Shown here: positions 42,396-50,521 of the stretch, in pieces | Layout of the letters: each line of letters opens with the position of its first letter | Numbering within the stretch: the first letter of the stretch is position 1 | From: Glo-17 sp964549735 | GTDB lineage: Bacteria; Krumholzibacteriota; Krumholzibacteriia; LZORAL124-64-63 | Length of the DNA stretch: 62,225 bases | Assembly: GCA_964549735.1 (NCBI GenBank) | Contig: CAZJWO010000004.1 | Location: forward strand, 1 to 62,225 | Reading direction: 5' to 3' | The notes under the pieces: model-generated | Database searches by the model: none | What the model saw: the letters and a program-made list of their open reading frames with translations, nothing else | What the model was told of the DNA's origin: nothing | Program-made: the position numbers and the translations under genes

Positions 42396-43490
42396 ATGCC
42401 CGATCTCGCCGCCCTGCTGCGACCGATCAACGACGCCCAGCCCAGCGGAGCCAACCTGCGTCTGCACGCCGGCGATCTGACGTTCTCGCAGCTGGAGGAG
42501 CTGCGCCGCGAGAGCGATCCCCTGCTCGATCCGGGCGGTGAAGGCAAATCGGCCGACTGGCGCGGCGTCGTTCGCCTGTGCGAGCAGGCCCTGGGCGAGA
42601 AGACGAAGGACCTCGAGCTGGCGGCGGCCTTGACGCAGGGTCTGCTCTACACCACCGGTTGGCCCGGCCTGCAGGCGGGGCTCGCGCTGATCGCCGGCCT
42701 GGTCGAGAACTTCTGGGAGACGCTGCATCCCGGCTGGGACGACGGCGAGATCATCACGGCGATCCGCGCGCGACCGCTCTCCTGGCTGGGCTCGAGCCAG
42801 GACTTCCTGCGGGCCGCCAAGCGGGTGCCGCTGACCGCGCCGATCGGCGATCAGCCGCGCTCGTGGTTCGATTACGAGCAATCCCGGCGGGTCGACGAGG
42901 CCGCGACCAAGGCCAACCGCGCAGCCTTCCAGGAACTCGTCGAGGCGGGCCTGATCACCGGCGAGCAGTGGCGCAGCTCGCTCGCCGGCACGCCCCTGGA
43001 TCGCCTCGACGCCGTGGTTGCCGAGCTGGCCGCGTGCCAGATGGCCCTGCAGGCCCTCGAGGCGGTCTGCGCCGAGCGCTACGGCGACGACGCGCCCTAC
43101 CTGCTGGAGTTGCGCAACCTGCTCGATGACTGCCACGACTACCTGGTCAAGTACAAGGCCGGCCAGCTCGACACGGGGCCGGCTTCGACTGCGGCGCAAA
43201 GATCGCAAGAGGGGACGGCAGAAATGGCAGCAACGCCGCCAGCAGCGGCTTCCGTGGCGGCGTCCGGGCCGATCCAGACGCGGGATGAAGCGTTCCGTCG
43301 CTTGCGGGAGGTTGCGGATTTCCTGCGACGGACCGAACCTCACAGCCCGGTCTCGGCCCTGCTCGAACGCGCGGTCCGCTGGGGCAACATGTCTTTCGAG
43401 GACCTGTTCCGCGACGTCGTGCAGAGCGAAGACGCGCGCGGCGAAGTCGGCAAAATCTTGGGCTTGAAATTGTGGAAAGAAGAAGAGTAA
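42396..43490 (+). CDS. tssA: T6SS assembly protein TssA
   Basis: 364 residues, ATG 42396 with GAGGAG 8 nt upstream. An ImpA-type N-terminal domain is recognised (LLRPINDAQPSGANLRLHAG; DWRGVVRLCEQAL; GLVENFWETLHPGWDD). The variable middle is Ala-rich (~260-300). The C-terminal conserved piece is RDEAFRRLREVADFLRRTEP followed by SPVSALLERAVRWGNMSFED. TssA primes baseplate and tail-tube/sheath assembly. First gene of the plus-strand operon. Confidence 0.9.
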   Translation: MPDLAALLRPINDAQPSGANLRLHAGDLTFSQLEELRRESDPLLDPGGEGKSADWRGVVRLCEQALGEKTKDLELAAALTQGLLYTTGWPGLQAGLALIAGLVENFWETLHPGWDDGEIITAIRARPLSWLGSSQDFLRAAKRVPLTAPIGDQPRSWFDYEQSRRVDEAATKANRAAFQELVEAGLITGEQWRSSLAGTPLDRLDAVVAELAACQMALQALEAVCAERYGDDAPYLLELRNLLDDCHDYLVKYKAGQLDTGPASTAAQRSQEGTAEMAATPPAAASVAASGPIQTRDEAFRRLREVADFLRRTEPHSPVSALLERAVRWGNMSFEDLFRDVVQSEDARGEVGKILGLKLWKEEE

Positions 43491-43601
43491 TCTCCGGCAG
43501 TCTTTTCTAGAGGCGGTCCTGACGCGGATTTCGCCCGGTTCCGGTCGGTGCCGGTCTGCTGTCGGCGCCGGTATTGGCCACCATCCTGAGGGAGGACCTG
43601 C

Positions 43602-44126
43602 ATGGCTGGAAGCATCTACGACAAGAAGGCGCGGGTCCGCCCCCCGCGGGTCCACATCTCGTACGATGTGGAGTTGAACGGCGCCCAGGTCAAGAAGGAG
43701 CTGCCCTTCGTCGTCGGCGTGCTCGCCGATTTCTCGGGCAACCCCAGCCAGCCGCTGCCGCGCCCGCGCGATCGCAAGTTCGTCGAGATCGACCGCGACA
43801 ACTTCGACGACATCCTCAAGAGCACCAAGCCGCGGGCGGCCTACAAGGTCGCCAACACGCTGCAGGACGACGGCAGCGAGCTGTCGGTCGAGCTCGAGTT
43901 CGAGAAGCTCGCCGACTTCTCGCCCGACGCGGTGGCGCGGCAGGTCAAGCCGCTGAACGATCTGCTGGAGATCCGCACGCGGCTGAAGGCCCTGCTCAGC
44001 AAGACCGAGGGCAACGATCGGCTCGAGGAGTTGCTCAACGCGATCGTCAAGAATCCCGAGCTTCGCGACAAGTTGAAAGATGTCATGAACATCGACGAGC
44101 CCGGATCCGGCGGGGAGGGTGCGTGA
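43602..44126 (+). CDS. tssB: T6SS contractile sheath small subunit TssB
   Basis: 174 residues. RPPRVHISYDVELNGA and ELPFVVGVLADFSGNPSQPL are the canonical TssB opening. FVEIDRDNFDDILKSTKPRA follows, then the TssC-interacting helical C-terminus (LLEIRTRLKALLSKTEGND). Its stop overlaps the tssC start (TGATG). With TssC it forms the cytoplasmic contractile sheath. Confidence 0.95.
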   Translation: MAGSIYDKKARVRPPRVHISYDVELNGAQVKKELPFVVGVLADFSGNPSQPLPRPRDRKFVEIDRDNFDDILKSTKPRAAYKVANTLQDDGSELSVELEFEKLADFSPDAVARQVKPLNDLLEIRTRLKALLSKTEGNDRLEELLNAIVKNPELRDKLKDVMNIDEPGSGGEGA

Positions 44127-45613
44127 TGGCGGAGAAGAAGAAGCAGCACAAGGTCGAGGAGCTCATCGAGCTCGAAGGCGCCGACATCCTCGAGGAGATG
44201 ATCTCGACGGGCATCAAGCCGCGCGACGAAGCGGCCCGCACGCACGGCGAGGCCATGTTGCGCGATCTGGTGGCTCAGCTCATCGATCCCGGGACGGTGG
44301 TGGCCAAGGACGCCAGCAAGACGATCCTGAACCGGATCGCCGCGATCGATCAGACGATCAGCCGCCAGCTCAACGAGATCATGCACCATCCGGACTTCCA
44401 GAAGCTGGAGTCGACCTGGCGCGGCTTGCATCACCTGGTCATGAACAGCGAGACCGGCGAGACGATGAAGGTCCGCATCCTGAACATCAGCAAGAAGGAC
44501 CTCTTGCGGGACTTCCAATCGGCGGCCGAATTCACCGAGAGCGCGCTCTGGAAGAAGGTCTACGAGAACGAGTTCGGCCAGTACGGCGGCGATCCCTACG
44601 GCGCCCTGGTCGGCGACTACGAATTCAACCGCCATCCCCAGGACATCGAGCTGCTCGAGCACATCAGCCACGTCGCGGCCGGCGCGCACGCGCCGTTCAT
44701 CTCGGCCGCCGACGCCCAGATGTTCGGCCTGGAAAGCTACACCGACATGCCGAACCCGCGCGACCTGGCCAAGGTCTTCGACAAGAGCAATCCCGAGAAC
44801 GCCAAGTGGCTCAGCTTCCGCGACAGCGAGGACGCGCGCTTCGTCGCTCTGACGATCCCGCATGTCCTGGGCCGGCTGCCCTACGGCAAAGCGACCAAGC
44901 CGGTCGACGCCTTCGATTTCGAGGAGGATGTCAGCGGCTCGCACGACCACTACCTGTGGACCAACGCCGCGTACTCCTTCGCCGGCCGCCTGACCGACGC
45001 GTTCTCCCGTCATCACTGGTGCGTCGCAATCCGCGGCCCGGAAGGCGGCGGACTGGTGGAGGGGCTGCCGATCCATTCCTTCAAGACGCGCGAGGGCGAC
45101 GTCGGCGCCAAGTGCCCGACCGAGGTCCTGATCCCCGACACGCGCGAGAAGGAACTGAGCGACCTGGGCTTCATCCCGCTGATCCACTGCAAGAACACCG
45201 ACTACGCCGCCTTCTTCGGCGCCAACAGCGTGCAGCGGCCCAAGGTCTACCAGGACGACGCGGCGACGGCCAACGCGGACCTGTCGCGCAAGATCCAGTA
45301 CCTCATGGCCACCGCGCGCATCGCGCACTACCTGAAGGCGATCTGCCGCGACAAGGTCGGCTCCTTCGCGGCGCGGTCCAACGTGCAGGATTTCCTGAAC
45401 AACTGGATCAACCAGTACGTGCTCAACCAAGACGACGCCACGCAGGAGCAGAAGGCCAAGTTCCCGCTGCGCGAAGCCCATATCGAGGTGACCGAGGACA
45501 AGGCCCGGCCGGGTTGCTACAAGGCCGTCGCGCACCTCAAGCCGCACTTCCAGCTCGAGGAGCTGAACGTCTCTCTGCGTCTGGTGGCCGACCTTCCGGC
45601 AGCCGCCAAATGA
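44126..45613 (+). CDS. tssC: T6SS contractile sheath large subunit TssC
   Basis: 495 residues, start ATG 44126. Conserved regions: HHPDFQKLESTWRGLHHLV, FGQYGGDPYGALVGDYEF, HISHVAAGAHAPFISAA, VLGRLPYGKATKPVDAF, LPIHSFKTREGDVGAKCPTE and NWINQYVLNQDDATQEQKA. Complete and close to the family consensus. Forms the sheath with TssB and is recycled by ClpV. Followed by a large intercistronic hairpin before hcp. Confidence 0.96.
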   Translation: MAEKKKQHKVEELIELEGADILEEMISTGIKPRDEAARTHGEAMLRDLVAQLIDPGTVVAKDASKTILNRIAAIDQTISRQLNEIMHHPDFQKLESTWRGLHHLVMNSETGETMKVRILNISKKDLLRDFQSAAEFTESALWKKVYENEFGQYGGDPYGALVGDYEFNRHPQDIELLEHISHVAAGAHAPFISAADAQMFGLESYTDMPNPRDLAKVFDKSNPENAKWLSFRDSEDARFVALTIPHVLGRLPYGKATKPVDAFDFEEDVSGSHDHYLWTNAAYSFAGRLTDAFSRHHWCVAIRGPEGGGLVEGLPIHSFKTREGDVGAKCPTEVLIPDTREKELSDLGFIPLIHCKNTDYAAFFGANSVQRPKVYQDDAATANADLSRKIQYLMATARIAHYLKAICRDKVGSFAARSNVQDFLNNWINQYVLNQDDATQEQKAKFPLREAHIEVTEDKARPGCYKAVAHLKPHFQLEELNVSLRLVADLPAAAK

Positions 45614-45617
45614 GGAT

Positions 45618-45653
45618 GCGGTCGGCGCCGCGCTCCGGCGCGGAGCCGACCGC
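45618..45653 (+). ncRNA. Large intercistronic hairpin between tssC and hcp
   Basis: GCGGTCGGC (45618-45626) pairs with GCCGACCGC (45645-45653). After one mismatch CCGCGC (45628-45633) pairs with GCGCGG (45638-45643) across a TCCG tetraloop: 15 pairs in all. It starts 4 nt after the tssC stop and is not followed by a T-run. It is best read as a processing or mRNA-stabilising structure that lets hcp be expressed separately. Confidence 0.6.
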
Positions 45654-45743
45654 TGGCGCCGCCAGGCGCAGTGCGCGGCGCCTTCGCAACAGACAGTGTT
45701 CCAGGTATGACCTGTCGCCAACGCCCAGCGAAAGGACACGACG

Positions 45744-46232
45744 ATGATCGATGCCTACCTCAAGATCGAGGGCATACCCGGCGAATCGACCGCCAAGGGT
45801 TTCGAGAAGCAGATCGAGATCCTGAGCTTCTCCCACAACGTGCATCAGTCGACCGATATCTCGGCCAGTTCGGCGGGCGGGGCCACGACCGGCCGCACGA
45901 CGCACGCCGATTTTACCATCACCAAGGCGGTGGATCTGGCGTCGCCGGTTCTCCTGCAGCGCTGCTGCGACGGCACGCACATCCCCTCGGTGGCCTTGAC
46001 GCTGGTGCGGGCCGGCGGCGACAGCAAGGTGCCGTTCATGGTCTACACCCTGACGAACCTCGTCGTCAGCGACGTCAGCTACTCCGGCAGCAAGGACGGG
46101 CTGCCCATGGAGTCGGTGTCGTTCAACTACGGCAAGATCGAGTGGGTGTACACGCAGCAGAAGCGCGCCGGCGGCGGCGGCGGCGGCAACACGACGGGCA
46201 CGTGGAACCTGGAGACCAATTCGGCGAAGTAG
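45744..46232 (+). CDS. hcp: T6SS tail-tube protein Hcp (TssD)
   Basis: 162 residues. MIDAYLKIEGIPGEST and FEKQIEILSFSHNVHQ are the usual start. The T6SS-effector-Hcp1 fold continues with FTITKAVDLASPVLLQRCCD, IPSVALTLVRAGGDSKVPFM and ESVSFNYGKIEWVYTQQ. The C-terminus is a Gly-rich extension (AGGGGGGNTTGTWNLE) that is short for an effector domain. Hcp hexamers form the secreted inner tube. Confidence 0.96.
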   Translation: MIDAYLKIEGIPGESTAKGFEKQIEILSFSHNVHQSTDISASSAGGATTGRTTHADFTITKAVDLASPVLLQRCCDGTHIPSVALTLVRAGGDSKVPFMVYTLTNLVVSDVSYSGSKDGLPMESVSFNYGKIEWVYTQQKRAGGGGGGNTTGTWNLETNSAK

Positions 46233-46267
46233 CCGCGGATCGCTGACCGCAGGGAAGGACGGTGCCC

Positions 46268-47077
46268 GTGTCCACACCGACGGCAGCCGATCTATGGCAA
46301 TCCGGGGATCTGGCCGGGGCCATCGCCGCGCAGACGGCGGTGGTCAAGGCCAGTCCCACGGATACCGACGCGCGCTCGCTCCTGTTCGCTCTGCTCGCGT
46401 TCGCCGGGCAGTGGGAACGCGCCGGTACGCATCTGCGCGCCATGGCGGCGGCCGAGCAGGAGCTGCAGCGTTCGGTGGAGTTCTACCGGGGGCTCTTGAC
46501 CGCCGAGATCCACCGGCAAGGCGTCTTCGAAGGCGACGCGGTCCCGGTGCTGCCGCCGCAGGCGCCGGCCCACCTGGAGCATCGCCTCGCCGCCGTGCAG
46601 GCCTGGCGCCGCGGCGACGCGGCGGGCGCGGGCGAACATCTCGCCGCGGCGCTGGACTGCCAGCCCGATTTGCGGGGCACGGTCGACGGCCGGCCGTTCT
46701 CGGGCTGGCGCGAACTGGACGACCTGCTGGGCTCGGTCTGCGAGGTGCTGGCCGGCGGTCGCTACCTGTGGTTGCCCTGGGAGTGGGTCCGCAGCCTGGA
46801 GGTGACGGCGCCAACGCGGTTGCCCGACCTGCTCTGGGTCGGAGCCAGGATCCTGCACCGCGACGGCGACGAGCTGTCGGTGAACCTGCCGGCTCTCTAT
46901 CCTGGCAGCCACGCGTGGTCGGAGCCGGCCCTGCAGCTGGGACGGCGCACCGAGTGGAGCGGCGCGGCGGGCCTGCAGAGGGGACAGGGGCAGCGGTTGC
47001 TGGCGTACGGCGACGCCGCGGGCGAGGTCTGCGAACTGCCGTTGCTGGAGCTGCGCACCCTCGAGTTCGAGCCCTGA
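46268..47077 (+). CDS. tagJ: T6SS accessory protein TagJ (ImpE)
   Basis: 269 residues. GTG at 46268 is preferred because AAGGA is 8 nt upstream; a GTG six bases earlier is too close. Helical N-terminus with TPR-like repeats (AADLWQSGDLAGAIAAQTAV; DTDARSLLFALLAFAGQWER) and the ImpE C-terminal region (LDDLLGSVCEVLAGGRYLWL, followed by PWEWVRSLEV; LPDLLWVGARILHRDG). TagJ binds the TssB N-terminus and is present only in some T6SS classes, usually together with the Fha/PpkA branch seen downstream. Confidence 0.9.
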   Translation: MSTPTAADLWQSGDLAGAIAAQTAVVKASPTDTDARSLLFALLAFAGQWERAGTHLRAMAAAEQELQRSVEFYRGLLTAEIHRQGVFEGDAVPVLPPQAPAHLEHRLAAVQAWRRGDAAGAGEHLAAALDCQPDLRGTVDGRPFSGWRELDDLLGSVCEVLAGGRYLWLPWEWVRSLEVTAPTRLPDLLWVGARILHRDGDELSVNLPALYPGSHAWSEPALQLGRRTEWSGAAGLQRGQGQRLLAYGDAAGEVCELPLLELRTLEFEP

Positions 47078-47124
47078 GGCACCCGCCCGGCTGCCGATCG
47101 CGCGGCAATCCGGAAAGGACGTCG

Positions 47125-47631
47125 ATGTCGGGTTTCCGAGCACAGGACCGGCTGCGGCCGCCGTTCTGGGACCGGCTGACTGCCGATCCCGCCGCGGTGA
47201 CGTCGGCCGCCTTGCGCGTCGACGCGCGGCAGCTCGTCGCGGCCGTGCGGCGGGACATCGAGCGGCTGCTCAACACCCGGCGCACCGATCTGCTCGACCT
47301 CGCGCATCTGCCGGAAGCCGCGGCTTCTCTGCTCGGCTTCGGTCTGCCGGACCTGTCGGCGTTCTCGGGCCGCAGCACGCGCGACCGCCGCGCGATCTGC
47401 GACCTGATCGCCGATCTGCTGCGCAAGTACGAGCCGCGGCTGGTGCCGGCCTCGATCCGCGTCGACTACATCGACGGCGGTTCGATCGCCCGCCTGGCCA
47501 CGGCCGCGGAGGCGCATTTCCGCATCCGCGCGCTGCTGCACGTCGAGCCCCTGCGGCAGCCGGTGACGTTCGACACCGCCGTCGACATGGAGACCAGCGA
47601 GGTCAAGCTCGAGGATGGCGGCGATGCGTGA
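47125..47631 (+). CDS. tssE: T6SS baseplate protein TssE (gp25-like)
   Basis: 168 residues, ATG 47125 with AAAGGA just upstream. Contains the gp25 core: VRRDIERLLNTRRTDLLDLA, VDYIDGGSIARLATAAEA and RIRALLHVEPLRQPVTFDT. Overlaps the tssF start by 8 bp. Part of the cytoplasmic baseplate that nucleates sheath growth. Confidence 0.93.
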   Translation: MSGFRAQDRLRPPFWDRLTADPAAVTSAALRVDARQLVAAVRRDIERLLNTRRTDLLDLAHLPEAAASLLGFGLPDLSAFSGRSTRDRRAICDLIADLLRKYEPRLVPASIRVDYIDGGSIARLATAAEAHFRIRALLHVEPLRQPVTFDTAVDMETSEVKLEDGGDA

Positions 47632-49477
47632 TCAGCTCCTGCACCACTACGAACGCGAGCTGCGGTTCATCCGGCGCGAAGCCGGCCAGTTCGCGGCGCG
47701 TTATCCCGCGATCGCCGACCTCCTGCAGATCGAGGCCGATCGCTGCAACGATCCGCACGTCGAGCGCCTCATCGAGGCGTTCGCCATGCTCGCGGCGCGC
47801 GTGCAGCTGCGCCTGGACGACGAGTTCCCCGAGATCACGACCGCATTCCTGCAGGCGCTGTGCCCGCCGCTCGTCACGCCGGTCCCCTCGCTGACGGTCG
47901 TTCAATTCACGGCCGATCCCGATCAGAGCGAGGCCACCAGCGGCGTCGACGTTCCCCGCGGGACCCAGATCCACACGCGGCCGTCCGGCGGCGTCATCTG
48001 CCGCTTCAAGACGTGCTATCCGGTGACGCTCTGGCCGCTGGAGGTCACCGGGCTGGATGTCATCGGGCTGGACGCCGGCGAGCCGGGCCTGCCGCCCGGC
48101 GCGACGGCGGCGCTGCGCATCCGCCTGCAGACGCGCGGCGCGCAGAATTTCCGCGAGTTGGACCTCGACCGCCTGCAGTTCTTCCTCGACGGCGACGCCT
48201 CGCTGGTCTATCGGCTCTACGAAGTGCTCTGCCGCCGAACCGTCGGCCTCGTGCTGCGGCCCAGCCAGGCCGGCTCGAGCCGCGGCCGCGGGATCGCGCT
48301 GCCGCCCGACAGCCTGCGTCCGGTCGGCTTCGCGGACGACGAAGCGTTGCTCGAGTTCCCGCAAGGCGCGTTCGCGGGCCATCGCCTGCTGCAGGAGTAC
48401 TTCGCGTTCCCCGAGAAGTTCCTCTTCGCCGAATTGCGCAACCTCGCGGCCGGCGCGCTCGGCGATCTCGGACACACGCTCGAGGTGCTGGTCTGTCTGG
48501 ACGAGCTGCCGCTCGACCTCGAGGGCAAGCTCGGTCCGCAGAATCTGAAGCTCGGCTGCACGCCTGCGATCAACATCTTCCCGCAGACCGCCGAGCCGAT
48601 CCGCCTGACGCATCAGATCAGCGAATATCCCGTGATCCCCGACGCGCGCGCGGCCGCCTCGTACGAGGTCTACGGGATCACCGCGGTCGAGACCTTCGAC
48701 GCCCAGAGCGGCAAGAGCCGCGTCTTCTTCCCGCTGCACGCGCAGGGGCACTGGAACGCGCCGGCCGACGCCGCCTACTGGCAGGCGTCGGTGCGGGCGA
48801 ACCACGGCGAGGACGCCGGCGTGACGACCTACCTGACTCTGGTCGACCGGGCCGCCCGGCCGCTCGACGAGCTGCCGACCAAGACCTTGACCGTCGAGAC
48901 GCTGTGCACGAACGGCGATCTGCCCGCGGAGTTGCCGATGGGCGATCCGCGGGGCGACTTCCAGGTCGAAGGCCGCCCCGGCGTGGCGCGCATCCAGGTC
49001 CTGCGCAAGCCGACGCGCACGCTGCGTCCGCCGGAGCGCCGGTTCGGTCTCTGGCGTCTGGTCAGCCTGCTGAACGTCAATCATCTCTCCCTGGCGGGCG
49101 CGCCCGGGACCGCCGACGCCGGCGGCTGGTCCGATCCCGCGGCCTTGCGCGAGCTGCTGGGTCTGCTCGACTTCACCGGCACCGCGGCGGCGCGGCAGCG
49201 CATCGCCGGCCTGGTGGCCGTCCGCGCCCGCTCCGTCCTGCGCCGCGTCGACTCCGGACGCGCGGGCCTCTTCGCCCGCGGCACCGAAATCGGCCTGCGC
49301 TTCGACGAGGGGCGCTTCGCCGGCAGCGGCGCCTTCCTGCTGGCGGCGGTGCTCGAGCGATTCCTGGGCAGCCTGGCGCCGATCAACTCCTTCACCCAGC
49401 TGGTCGCCAGCAGCCAGCAGCGGGAGGAGGTGCTCAAGCAATGGCCGCCGCGCGCCGGACAGAAGGTTCTTGTCTAG
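47624..49477 (+). CDS. tssF: T6SS baseplate protein TssF
   Basis: 617 residues. ATG 47624 is chosen (GAGG 9 nt upstream); an ATG at 47615 lacks spacing. Canonical start RDQLLHHYERELRFIRREA, DPHVERLIEAFAMLAARVQL, LDDEFPEITTAFLQALCPPL; later FSEYPVIPD-like and SLLNVNHLSLAGAPG, ending LLAAVLERFLGSLAPINSFT. Typical length. It forms the baseplate wedge with TssG (one TssG to two TssF in known structures). Overlaps tssG by 37 bp. Confidence 0.95.
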   Translation: MRDQLLHHYERELRFIRREAGQFAARYPAIADLLQIEADRCNDPHVERLIEAFAMLAARVQLRLDDEFPEITTAFLQALCPPLVTPVPSLTVVQFTADPDQSEATSGVDVPRGTQIHTRPSGGVICRFKTCYPVTLWPLEVTGLDVIGLDAGEPGLPPGATAALRIRLQTRGAQNFRELDLDRLQFFLDGDASLVYRLYEVLCRRTVGLVLRPSQAGSSRGRGIALPPDSLRPVGFADDEALLEFPQGAFAGHRLLQEYFAFPEKFLFAELRNLAAGALGDLGHTLEVLVCLDELPLDLEGKLGPQNLKLGCTPAINIFPQTAEPIRLTHQISEYPVIPDARAAASYEVYGITAVETFDAQSGKSRVFFPLHAQGHWNAPADAAYWQASVRANHGEDAGVTTYLTLVDRAARPLDELPTKTLTVETLCTNGDLPAELPMGDPRGDFQVEGRPGVARIQVLRKPTRTLRPPERRFGLWRLVSLLNVNHLSLAGAPGTADAGGWSDPAALRELLGLLDFTGTAAARQRIAGLVAVRARSVLRRVDSGRAGLFARGTEIGLRFDEGRFAGSGAFLLAAVLERFLGSLAPINSFTQLVASSQQREEVLKQWPPRAGQKVLV

Positions 49478-50499
49478 GCGATCAGCTCCTGGCCGCGCCG
49501 GGTCGCTGGGACTTCTACCAGGCGGTCCGCCTCTGGCAGCAGGCCGCCCGCGATCTGGCCGCCGTCGGCGTCGACGACGACCCCGCGCGCGAGGCCTTGC
49601 GCTTCCGCACCTCGGTCTCCTTCGCGTTTCCGACCTGCGAGATCGGCGCCTGCCGTCTCGATCCCGAGCAGCCGGGCCGCGCCGAGCTGCGCGTGAACTT
49701 CATGGGCGTGGCCACGCCGGCCAGTTTCGGTTCGCTGCCGACGCCCTACGCCGAGGACGTGTCCCTGGCCGATCGCCGTCGCCTGCCGGCCCTGCACGAA
49801 TTCCTCGACATGTTCAACCACCGGTTCATCTCGCTCTTCTATCGCGCCTGGCAGAAGCATCACGCCGCGGTCGCGTACGAACAGGCCGCCGCGGGGCAGC
49901 CCGCCCTTTTCGAGATGGCCTTGCGCAGCCTGCTGGGCATGGCCAATCCGGGCGCCCATGCCCAGGTGTCGCGGCTGGACGAACTCGTGCTCGGGCGGCC
50001 GGGACTGCTGCGCCCCGGCGCGACGAGCTGCAGCTCGCTCGTCGCGCTCATGGACCAGATCTTCGGCGTGCGGGCGCGCGTCGAGCAGTTCGAGACGCGC
50101 TGGTTCACGATCGAGCCGGAAGACCGGTCGCGCCTCGGCCGCGCGGCCTGCCGCCTGGGCGAGGACCTGACGGTCGGCGACAGCGTCGCGCTGGCGCAGT
50201 CGCGTTTCCGGCTCGTGCTCGGTCCGCTCGCCTGGGACGCGTTCGCGTCGTTCCTGCCGCAGGGCGGCGCGCACGACGTGTTGCACGACCTGATCAAGGT
50301 CGCCGTCGGACCGGAGTTGACGTATGACATCCAGCTCGATCTGGACGCCGCCGGCGTGCCGCCGTTGCGCCTCGGCCTCGCGGCTGAAGAGCCGGCGGCC
50401 CGGCTGGGCTGGACGACCTGGCTCGGCCCGCCGCGCGGGAGAGGCGCCGTCTCGGTCGTGGTCGCGAGCCGGCCGCAGGTTGGAGCCGAAGTAGCCTAG
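49441..50499 (+). CDS. tssG: T6SS baseplate protein TssG
   Basis: 352 residues from ATG 49441, inside the end of tssF (GGAGGAGG 10 nt upstream). Features: WDFYQAVRLWQQAARDLAAV, FRTSVSFAFPTCEIGACRLD, VNFMGVATPASFGSLPTPYA, the conserved EFLDMFNHRFISLFYRAWQK motif, and the RLVLGPLAWDAFASFLPQGG C-terminal block. Complete. Baseplate wedge subunit. Confidence 0.94.
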   Translation: MAAARRTEGSCLGDQLLAAPGRWDFYQAVRLWQQAARDLAAVGVDDDPAREALRFRTSVSFAFPTCEIGACRLDPEQPGRAELRVNFMGVATPASFGSLPTPYAEDVSLADRRRLPALHEFLDMFNHRFISLFYRAWQKHHAAVAYEQAAAGQPALFEMALRSLLGMANPGAHAQVSRLDELVLGRPGLLRPGATSCSSLVALMDQIFGVRARVEQFETRWFTIEPEDRSRLGRAACRLGEDLTVGDSVALAQSRFRLVLGPLAWDAFASFLPQGGAHDVLHDLIKVAVGPELTYDIQLDLDAAGVPPLRLGLAAEEPAARLGWTTWLGPPRGRGAVSVVVASRPQVGAEVA

Positions 50500-50521
50500 C
50501 GCAGAGAAAGGTCGATCACCC

